From contig CAZCPY010000131.1 in the NCBI GenBank assembly GCA_964499865.1, forward strand, positions 1 to 8,331: a stretch of DNA of 8,331 nucleotides. Reading direction: 5' to 3'. Source of the DNA: JANOGU01 sp964499865. GTDB lineage: Bacteria; Pseudomonadota; Alphaproteobacteria; Rhodobacterales; Rhodobacteraceae. The translations under genes were made by a program, and so were the position numbers. The notes beneath the pieces are model-generated. The model did not search any database, was not told the DNA's origin, and saw only the letters and a program-made list of their open reading frames with translations. Numbering within the stretch: position 1 is the first letter of the stretch; every line of letters begins with the position of its first letter. Positions 1-5,380 of this stretch are shown in pieces.

Positions 1-1
1 T

Positions 2-22
2 CCCCGTCATAACACGACGGGG
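2..22. repeat. Inverted repeat with 7-bp arms at the left edge
   Basis: CCCCGTC at 2-8 is perfectly complementary to GACGGGG at 16-22, leaving a 7-nt loop (ATAACAC). No T-run follows on the plus strand. The minus-strand flank lies outside the window, so an intrinsic terminator for minus-strand transcription cannot be tested. It could equally be an operator-type dyad. Confidence 0.4.
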
Positions 23-60
23 GCGAGCCACCCCGAAACGAACATTGGGTCCTTTGTGGC

Positions 61-83
61 CGATGATTGCCTGGCAATCGTCG
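61..83. repeat. Near-perfect 23-bp dyad with single-base centre
   Basis: GATTGCC at 65-71 and GGCAATC at 73-79 are exact reverse complements around T72. Beyond a T64/G80 mismatch (a G-U pair if transcribed), CGA at 61-63 pairs with TCG at 81-83. Arms of 11 bp with a one-base centre suit a dimeric regulator site better than an RNA hairpin. No promoter or regulator gene is visible next to it, so its role is unknown. Confidence 0.35.
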
Positions 84-215
84 ATGCCCGCAGGAAGACA
101 GTCGGCAAGCCCAAGACGGATCAACGGTCCTGCGGTATCCAACCCGCGCATCAGAGTGTGATCTACCGTCGCCTTGAAGGTTCTGCCCCCAGCCATGCGC
201 GTCGTACACAACGCC

Positions 216-243
216 GATCCGGCGACGAAATCGTCGCCGGATC
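216..243 (-). terminator. Strong stem-loop downstream of the AsmA-like gene, possible terminator
   Basis: GATCCGGCGACGA at 216-228 and TCGTCGCCGGATC at 231-243 are perfect reverse complements separated by AA, so RNA from either strand would form a 12-bp stem with a tetraloop. It starts 59 nt past the stop codon of the minus-strand AsmA-like gene (stop at 303-305), a reasonable place for a 3' end structure. No U-run follows on either strand, so it is not a canonical intrinsic terminator; a 3'-end stabiliser or a Rho-assisted terminator are alternatives. The palindrome is seen directly; its role is inferred. Confidence 0.45.
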
Positions 244-302
244 AGATCATCGCGCGAAAATCTTGACAAACGAACATGAGAGGAACCCCTCCGCCCCGTC
301 GC

Positions 303-3300
303 CTAGTTCCCCGCCTGCACCCTGGGCGGCGGGCGGCGGAAGATTTCGCGGAACATCCCCGGCGTGAAGATCGACAGCGGGTTGACCGCAACATTGGGCG
401 CCGCGGCCGTCCCGGTGATGCGGTAGGTGAAGCCGAACAGCCCCTCGCCGCGGCGCGCCGCAAAGACGCCGCCCACGGCGTTGACCAGGTAGAAGGGCGA
501 GATCGTCCCCTGCAGGTCCAGCCGGTTCGACCCGAAGCGGTAGACCCCCGCCATCGACACGCCCATCGAGGCGCCGACCGCCCGGCCCTCGCGCAGTTCC
601 ACCCCGCCCGAGGTCAGCCGGAAGCTTGCCGCGGCCTCGGAGAACAGGATGCCCTGCCCGTTCATCTGATCCAGCAGCCCGATGACGCTGATCGCGTTCA
701 GCAGCTCGGCCAGCGCGGGCACGTTGCGCACCCGCACGTCCGAGGCCGTGACGCGGCCGGCGTAGCCACCCGCGGGCTGCGGCGTCAGGCGCATCTGCAT
801 CCGCCCGCCGCGGGCGTTGGGAAAGATGCCGGCGCCCGACAGCACGCCGCCCGCGTCGTCCGACACCAGCCGCAGCGCCGCCCCGGCCTCCGACGGCGTG
901 ACCGTGCCGGTCACCGCCGCCGCCCCGTTCACCCGGGCGTTGAAGCCGCCCTGGAAGCCGCCGCGCGTGGTGAATTCGCCGCGCAGGCCGGTCAGCGCGA
1001 TGCCGTCCGACACCTGCACGCGGTCCAGCGCCACCACCATCGGCGCGCCGCCCCCCTGCCCCGACCCCGCGCGCGCCGCCATCGCGCGCAGATCCACCGT
1101 GCCGCCGCCGATCCTGACCGCGGGCGCGGCGCCGGGCCCGCGGCCGGTCAGCGTCACCGGCGCGTCGAGCCAGCCGTCAAGCCGCACGCGGGCGAATTCG
1201 GCGGCATCGAGCCCCCCGCCGGGGCGCAGGCGGATGCGGCCTTCGGCCTTGAGCCCTGCGGCGTCCAGCGTCAGGCTGTCGACCCGCGCGGGCGCCCCCA
1301 GCGTCGCCTCGACCTCCAGCCGCCCCGCCGCGCCGCGCGCCTTGGACCAGCCGATGTCCGGAATCGCCAGCGCCATGCCGCGCAGGCCGGAGGTCAGCGT
1401 CAGGACCGGCGCCGCACCGCGCGCGAGCCGCACGCCGATCTCGCCCGTCCCCTGACCCTGCACCATCCCCGCGGGCAGGCCCAGGTCCAGCCGCTGCACG
1501 GTGTCCGCCGACAGCTCCACCGTGCCGGCGATCAGCCCGGGCCCGGCAGCGGGGCCGAGCGGCTGGGTGTAGGTCGCGTCGAACGGCACGCCGTCCAGGC
1601 TGCCCGCGCCCGCGATGGTCAGCGCCGCGGGCACCGCCGTCACCTTCAGCGACGGCGCCGCCACGCGGCGGCCCGGCACCAGCACGTCCGAGGCGAAGTC
1701 CGCGACCTCCCCCTCCATCGACCAGGCGATGTCATCAGGCCCCGGGCGGCCCGCCAGCGGCAGGTCGATGCGGGCGCGCGCGGTCACCGCGCCCTCGCCC
1801 AGGTCGACCGGGCGGCCCGCCTTCTGCATGAAGCCGAAGGGCGGCGCGTCCAGCAGCGACAGCGTCGCCGTCAGCCCCCCGCGCGAGACGAGGCGCAGGT
1901 CGGCGCGCGCCGGGCGCCGCAGGACATCGCCGATGGCAAAGACCGATCCCGCGACATCCACCGTCCCGCCCTGCGGCGCCGTCACCTGCCCCTTGTCCAC
2001 CACCATCGTATAGGCCGTGCCCTCCAGCACGGCATAGCCGCGCCCGCCCTCGATCGGCGGCAGGGTGCGCAGGAAGCGGACGTCGGCACCCTCGAATTCA
2101 TAGGCCAGCGACAGCCGCGGCTCCTGCCCCGGGGCCAGGCGCAGGGCGCCCTTGACGTCGAACATCTCGCCCTCCTGCACGTTGGCGGCGAACCAGGCGC
2201 GGGTGCGGCCGATCACCGCCAGCGGCCAGAGCGCCAGCAGGCGGTCATGGGCGATGGCGTCGATGCCGAAATCCACCGCCACCTCCCAGCCGCCGGGGCC
2301 CACGCCGACAAGACCGCGCAGCACGCCCCGCCGGCCGCCGTCCAGCAGCACCAGTTGCCCCACCTCCACCCGCAGCGGATCGAGCCGCAGCCGCAGGTCC
2401 AGCGCGCCGCCGGTGAAGACGGCCGGGCTTGCGAAGACGCCCGCCGGATCGACCGTCAGTTCGCCGAGGGCCATCTGCGCCAGCACCACGCCGGGCGGCT
2501 TGCCTGCGGCCAGCCCCGGCAGGTCGGCTTGGCCGCTGGCGGCGAGCTTGAGCGTCGGGCTGTCGACGGTCAGCGCGTCGATCTCCAGCCGGTCCGCCTC
2601 CGGCAGGAACCGCGCGGACAGGCCGATGCGGTCGAAGGGCACGGGCTGCGCCGCCGCCCCCGGACGGATCGCCCCGGCGCCGATGTCCAGCCGCGCGGTC
2701 AGGTCGGACAGGCGGCCGTCGGCGCCGATGGCGGTGGCGATCTCGCCCGAGGCCAGCGCGTCCAGCAGGCCCAGCCAGGCCAGCGGCGCCGCCTGCGAGG
2801 CGATGTCGGCCGCCGCCAGCCCGTCGATGCGCGCCGTCATCCGCGCCGCGGGGCTGCCGGCCTCGGTCACCACCACCATCTCGGCCCGCGCCGCCCGTTC
2901 GGCCCCCAGCAGGGTCACGCCCAGGTCGGCGGCCAGGCCGCCGGGGCGGCGGGCCAGCCGCAGGCGGCCGTCGCCCACGTCCCAGACCCGTCCCGCGCGC
3001 TGGTCCTCCAGCCGCAGGGTCAGCCCCTCGGCCTCGACGGTCCTCAGCGCGGCCAGGGCGGGGCGGGCGGCAAAGGCGTCGGCGGCGTCCAGCATCCCCG
3101 CGACGCTGTCGAACTTGAGCGCGAGGCCGCCGCCGAAGGCGATGTCGAACCGCCCGTCCGCCAGCCGCCGCAACGCCACCTGCGCGCCCGCGATGCGCAG
3201 CGCGGTGACCTGCGGCGCGCCCTGCCACAGCGACCGGACACCGACCGTCAGGCTGGCCTCGGGCAGAAGCACCACCGCCTCGCCGCCGGGCTGCAGCAGG

Positions 3301-3764
3301 CGCAGGTCGGTCAGGCTGAAACGCGCCAGGCCATCGGCGCCGACGGTGACCGCCGCGCCGCCCAGCGACAGGTCCACCTCGCCCGGCATCGCCCGGTCCA
3401 GCGCCCGGTTCAGCCGCGCCTCGGCCTCGGCCACCGCCCAGACCGGCAGCGGCACCGGCCGGCCCAGCATCGACAGCACGCCGCCCGCGATGAAGATGCC
3501 CGAGAACATGACGACCAGGAAGGCCCACAGGACCCCCCGCCCCTCGGCCCGGACCGCGCGGCCCCGCCGCAGCCAGCCCGGGCGCCGCCCCGGGGGCACG
3601 GGGTGCGCAGGGGGCGCGGGGGGCAGGGCGGCATCGGCCGGCGGTGCCGCCGCGCCGTCATCCTGCCCCTGCCCGCCCTGCACGTCCTGCCCGTCCTGCG
3701 CGTCCTGCGCGCCCTGCCCGTCCTGCGCGTCCTGCCCGTCCTGCGCGCCCTGCCCGTCTGCCAT
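303..3764 (-). CDS. AsmA/YhdP-like inner-membrane-anchored envelope protein
   Basis: This 1153-residue protein resembles the AsmA-like/DUF3971 (YhdP) family. Family members, studied mainly in E. coli, are anchored in the inner membrane, extend into the periplasm, and help move phospholipid to the outer membrane; that role is inferred here. Visible parts are a Gly/Asp/Gln tripeptide repeat (residues 3-32), a Pro/Ala-rich linker to about 58, a basic stretch (60-72), one membrane segment (about 78-100), then a long beta-rich region of repeated short hydrophobic strands. The AsmA-like C-terminal region covers about 983-1142, with LLNAISVIGLLDQMNGQGI near 1021 and TGTAAAPNVAVNPLS at 1117-1131, typical of alphaproteobacterial members. 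The basic residues before the membrane segment put the N-terminus in the cytoplasm. The ATG at 3764 is preferred to the GTG at 3773 because AAAGGTGG (3777-3770) lies at good spacing from it. The gene is transcribed divergently from the peroxiredoxin gene. Confidence 0.88.
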   Translation of the reverse strand: MADGQGAQDGQDAQDGQGAQDAQDGQDVQGGQGQDDGAAAPPADAALPPAPPAHPVPPGRRPGWLRRGRAVRAEGRGVLWAFLVVMFSGIFIAGGVLSMLGRPVPLPVWAVAEAEARLNRALDRAMPGEVDLSLGGAAVTVGADGLARFSLTDLRLLQPGGEAVVLLPEASLTVGVRSLWQGAPQVTALRIAGAQVALRRLADGRFDIAFGGGLALKFDSVAGMLDAADAFAARPALAALRTVEAEGLTLRLEDQRAGRVWDVGDGRLRLARRPGGLAADLGVTLLGAERAARAEMVVVTEAGSPAARMTARIDGLAAADIASQAAPLAWLGLLDALASGEIATAIGADGRLSDLTARLDIGAGAIRPGAAAQPVPFDRIGLSARFLPEADRLEIDALTVDSPTLKLAASGQADLPGLAAGKPPGVVLAQMALGELTVDPAGVFASPAVFTGGALDLRLRLDPLRVEVGQLVLLDGGRRGVLRGLVGVGPGGWEVAVDFGIDAIAHDRLLALWPLAVIGRTRAWFAANVQEGEMFDVKGALRLAPGQEPRLSLAYEFEGADVRFLRTLPPIEGGRGYAVLEGTAYTMVVDKGQVTAPQGGTVDVAGSVFAIGDVLRRPARADLRLVSRGGLTATLSLLDAPPFGFMQKAGRPVDLGEGAVTARARIDLPLAGRPGPDDIAWSMEGEVADFASDVLVPGRRVAAPSLKVTAVPAALTIAGAGSLDGVPFDATYTQPLGPAAGPGLIAGTVELSADTVQRLDLGLPAGMVQGQGTGEIGVRLARGAAPVLTLTSGLRGMALAIPDIGWSKARGAAGRLEVEATLGAPARVDSLTLDAAGLKAEGRIRLRPGGGLDAAEFARVRLDGWLDAPVTLTGRGPGAAPAVRIGGGTVDLRAMAARAGSGQGGGAPMVVALDRVQVSDGIALTGLRGEFTTRGGFQGGFNARVNGAAAVTGTVTPSEAGAALRLVSDDAGGVLSGAGIFPNARGGRMQMRLTPQPAGGYAGRVTASDVRVRNVPALAELLNAISVIGLLDQMNGQGILFSEAAASFRLTSGGVELREGRAVGASMGVSMAGVYRFGSNRLDLQGTISPFYLVNAVGGVFAARRGEGLFGFTYRITGTAAAPNVAVNPLSIFTPGMFREIFRRPPPRVQAGN
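3669..3758 (-). repeat. Ten-unit 9-bp tandem repeat encoding (D/G)-(G/A/V)-Q tripeptides
   Basis: Ten consecutive 9-bp units, CTG followed by CCCGTC, CGCGTC, CGCGCC, CACGTC or CCCGCC, run without interruption. On the coding (minus) strand each encodes one tripeptide: DGQ, GAQ, DGQ, DAQ, DGQ, GAQ, DAQ, DGQ, DVQ, GGQ, covering residues 3-32 of the AsmA-like protein. Because the unit is a multiple of three, copy-number changes keep the frame. The tract lies in the predicted cytoplasmic tail, ahead of the membrane segment, and is probably disordered. The two most common unit types alternate, which points to growth by slippage or unequal exchange. Confidence 0.9.
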
Positions 3765-3851
3765 CGCCACCACCTTTCCCCTTTATCTTCACGGATCGGC
3801 CCCTAGAACGCCATGCACCTTGCGTTGAGCCATGCAGAAGGAACCCCGCCG
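3765..3851. promoter_or_regulatory. Divergent intergenic region with ribosome-binding sites for both flanking genes
   Basis: This 87-bp spacer must hold the 5' signals for both the AsmA-like gene (leftward) and the peroxiredoxin gene (rightward). The leftward gene has AAAGGTGG at 3777-3770 (minus strand), ending 5 nt before its ATG. The rightward gene has AGAAGGA at 3836-3842, 9 nt before its ATG at 3852. On the plus strand CTTTAT (3781-3786), a 17-bp gap and TAGAAC (3804-3809) have promoter-like geometry, but the -35 match is poor and I do not rely on it. An ATG at 3813, in frame with the peroxiredoxin gene, lacks a comparable ribosome-binding site. Confidence 0.5.
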
Positions 3852-4313
3852 ATGCCCGCCCAAGGCGACACCGCCCCCGACTTCACCCTGCCCCGCGACG
3901 GCGGCACCCCGATCACCCTGTCGGCGCTGCGTCCCGGCAAGGTGGTGCTGTATTTCTACCCCAAGGACGACACGCCCGGCTGCACGCTCGAGGCGCAGGA
4001 CTTCACCGCCCGGGTGGCGGAGTTCGAGGCCGCGGGCACTACGGTGATCGGGGTCAGCAAGGACAGCGTCAAGGCGCATGACAGGTTCTGCCGCAAGCAC
4101 GGCCTGCGCATCGTGCTGGCGTCCGACGAAGCCGGCCACACCTGCGAGGACTACGGCGTCTGGGTGGAAAAGAGCATGTACGGCAGGACCTACATGGGCG
4201 TCGAACGCACCACCTTCCTGATCGACGGCACGGGGACGATCGCCCGCGTCTGGCCCAAGGTCGGCGTCAAGGGCCATGCCGAAGAGGTGCTGGAGGCCGC
4301 CCGCGCGCTGTGA
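3852..4313 (+). CDS. bcp: Peroxiredoxin, Bcp/PrxQ type (thioredoxin-dependent thiol peroxidase)
   Basis: This 153-residue protein is a full-length Bcp/PrxQ peroxiredoxin, which reduces hydrogen peroxide and organic hydroperoxides in the cytoplasm using electrons from thioredoxin. The active-site motif TPGC is at 41-44, making Cys44 the peroxidatic cysteine, with Thr41 and the conserved Arg119 (VERTTF) completing the usual triad. The fold signature GVWVEKSMYGRTYMG (102-116) is clear. The E. coli-type resolving cysteine, five residues after the peroxidatic one, is missing (Gln49). Cys80 lies 36 residues after Cys44, matching the resolving position known from Xanthomonas PrxQ (Cys48/Cys84); Cys98 is also present. 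The ATG at 3852 is chosen over 3813 because it has AGAAGGA at the right distance and gives the normal family length. The ferritin-like gene follows 65 nt downstream. Confidence 0.95.
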   Translation: MPAQGDTAPDFTLPRDGGTPITLSALRPGKVVLYFYPKDDTPGCTLEAQDFTARVAEFEAAGTTVIGVSKDSVKAHDRFCRKHGLRIVLASDEAGHTCEDYGVWVEKSMYGRTYMGVERTTFLIDGTGTIARVWPKVGVKGHAEEVLEAARAL

Positions 4314-4338
4314 CGGGCGCCTTGCGCCGGGGCGCCCG
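4314..4338 (+). other. Stem-loop directly after the peroxiredoxin stop codon
   Basis: CGGGCGCC (4314-4321) pairs perfectly with GGCGCCCG (4331-4338) around a 9-nt loop, starting at the base after the bcp stop codon. No U-run follows, so full termination is doubtful. It may attenuate transcription into the ferritin-like gene or protect the 3' end of a processed bcp message. The structure is seen directly; the role is inferred. Confidence 0.45.
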
Positions 4339-4378
4339 GGCCGACAGGGTGCCCGCGTCCCCCGGCGGAGTGAGTGCC

Positions 4379-5200
4379 ATGCCCGACCCTGCGACGCTGA
4401 CCGCCATGGCGGTCGAGGTGCTGAAGACCGCCGACGCGCGTGCCAAATGCGCGCTGTCGCGGCGACATGCGGCGACCTGGTTCACCGCCCGCGCCGCCGG
4501 GGCGCCACTGCCCGTCGGGCAGGCAGCGCCGCCCGACCGCCCGGCGCGGCCCGACAGGCCCGCCCTGCTGAACCCCCGCGACATGCCCCGCCGCAGGCCC
4601 GGCACGGCGGCCGGGCGCATCGCGCTGCTGCATGCCGTGGCGCATATCGAGCTTAACGCCGTCGACCTGCACTGGGACATCGTCGCCCGCTTCACCGCCC
4701 CTCCGATGCCCGCGGGCTTCCACGACGACTGGGTCAGGGCGGCGGACGAGGAGTCCAAGCATTTCAACCTTCTGGCCGATTGTCTCGAGACCGCGGGCAG
4801 CCACTACGGCGCGCTGCCCGCGCATGCCTTCATGTGGCGCGCGGCCGAGGACACGGGCCATGACCTGCGCGCACGCCTGGCCGTGGTGCCGATGGTGCTC
4901 GAGGCCCGAGGACTGGACGTGACGCCGGGCATGATCGACATCTTCCGCGCCGCAGGCCGGGCGGATGCCGTGGCGGCGCTGGAGACGATCTATGCCGAGG
5001 AGGTGGCGCACGTCGCCTACGGGTCGAAGTGGTTCAACTGGCTCTGCGGCCGCGACGGGCTTGACCCCAAGGAGGCGTTCCACACCCTCGTGCGCCGACA
5101 CTTCCACGGCGCGCTGAAGCCGCCCTTCAACGAACCCGCGCGCGCCGACGCGGGCCTGCCGCCGGATTTCTACTGGCCGCTGGCCACCGCGACCTCCTGA
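4379..5200 (+). CDS. DUF455 ferritin-like protein with probable di-metal site
   Basis: This 273-residue protein belongs to the DUF455 family of the ferritin-like superfamily, whose biochemical function is not established to my knowledge. Recognisable features are the N-terminal helix, the Pro/Arg-rich linker ending in LNPRDMPRRRPGT (64-76), then a four-helix core. Probable metal ligands fall in classic order: Glu91 (HIELNA), Glu125-x-x-His128 (EESKHF), Glu175 (VLEARG) and Glu208-x-x-His211 (EEVAHVAYG), suggesting a diiron or mixed-metal centre. A well-conserved tail follows (KWFNWLCG, 217-224; KPPFNEPARADAG, 247-259). The ATG at 4379 has GGAG at 4367-4370. A GTG at 4310 overlapping the bcp stop would add 23 unlike-family residues and is disfavoured. 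Being just downstream of a peroxiredoxin suggests a role in redox or metal chemistry, but the substrate is unknown. Confidence 0.9.
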   Translation: MPDPATLTAMAVEVLKTADARAKCALSRRHAATWFTARAAGAPLPVGQAAPPDRPARPDRPALLNPRDMPRRRPGTAAGRIALLHAVAHIELNAVDLHWDIVARFTAPPMPAGFHDDWVRAADEESKHFNLLADCLETAGSHYGALPAHAFMWRAAEDTGHDLRARLAVVPMVLEARGLDVTPGMIDIFRAAGRADAVAALETIYAEEVAHVAYGSKWFNWLCGRDGLDPKEAFHTLVRRHFHGALKPPFNEPARADAGLPPDFYWPLATATS

Positions 5201-5380
5201 CCCCGGGACCCCGCCCGGCGGGAAATCGGCAATATCCTGCCCATTGCCCCGGCGTCGGGCAGGCGCGGCGCGTCGCCGGGCCCTTGCGTGTTGCGGCAGC
5301 GGCCCGGCGCCACTATCGCTTGGCCCGGGGACGCGGGTCCTGGGGCCCGCGGCAGGGATCAATCGTCACAGGATCGCAAC
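5201..5380 (+). promoter_or_regulatory. Intergenic region before the peptidase-bactofilin genes
   Basis: No gene is supported in these 180 bp. A small hairpin (CCCGC 5210-5214, GCGGG 5218-5222) follows the ferritin-like gene, without a T-run. GGCAAT (5228-5233) and ATTGCC (5243-5248) form a 21-bp dyad with a 9-bp spacer, possibly an operator. CCCGGCG (5248-5254) can pair with CGCCGGG (5274-5280). AT-richer CACTAT at 5311-5316 might be a -10 element, but no -35 at normal spacing is convincing. AGGA at 5370-5373 is the ribosome-binding site for the GTG at 5381. The region is long enough to carry a separate promoter for the downstream genes. Confidence 0.4.

Larger units (their letters stand above)
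1..302. other. Lower-GC stretch without a supported gene
   Basis: I can assign no gene to this stretch. By hand count, positions 1-240 are about 62% GC, clearly below the roughly 70-75% of the genes to the right. On the minus strand a frame is open from an ATG at 196 to the left edge (about 65 codons, beginning MAGGRTFKATVDH), so it could be the start of a gene cut by the window. Its third codon positions are much less GC-biased than those of the neighbours, and I do not recognise the product. A plus-strand frame from GTG 56 to 367 is also open, but it has no recognisable domain and runs into the end of the minus-strand AsmA-like gene. Three inverted repeats lie here and are listed separately. 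The segment may be a remnant of acquired DNA, a non-coding region, or the edge of an atypical gene. Confidence 0.5.

Noticed and set aside
263..268. Perfect TTGACA that could be a -35 element
   Set aside because: No -10-like sequence 16-18 bp downstream, and the only gene to the right is on the opposite strand.
56..367. Plus-strand frame of 103 codons at the left edge
   Set aside because: No recognisable domain, GTG start without a ribosome-binding site, and its second half overlaps the 3' end of the AsmA-like gene.
276..3806. A plus-strand open frame of 1176 codons antisense to the AsmA-like gene
   Set aside because: Arg/His/Gln/Pro-rich translation without any domain; long antisense frames follow from the strong GC bias at third codon positions of the real minus-strand gene, which has a clear membrane segment and C-terminal family signature.
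2152..3828. Second long plus-strand frame (558 codons) over the same gene
   Set aside because: Ser/Arg/Pro/Ala-rich and featureless; another composition-driven shadow of the AsmA-like gene.
3644..4081. Plus-strand frame with a PAR/ARP repeat resembling a repetitive protein
   Set aside because: The repeat is the reverse reading of the 9-bp tandem repeat in the AsmA-like gene, and the frame then runs out of phase through the well-supported peroxiredoxin gene.
4310..4378. GTG start for the ferritin-like gene overlapping the bcp stop by 4 bp
   Set aside because: It would add 23 Arg/Gly/Pro-rich residues not expected for DUF455, whereas the ATG at 4379 has GGAG at good spacing.
4190..5362. Minus-strand frame of 390 codons over the ferritin-like gene
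   Set aside because: No recognisable domain; antisense to a gene with conserved metal-ligand motifs.
5288..5380. GTG start at 5288 extending the M23 peptidase by 31 residues
   Set aside because: The extension is low-complexity, and the GTG at 5381 has AGGA upstream and opens directly onto the conserved N-terminal segment.
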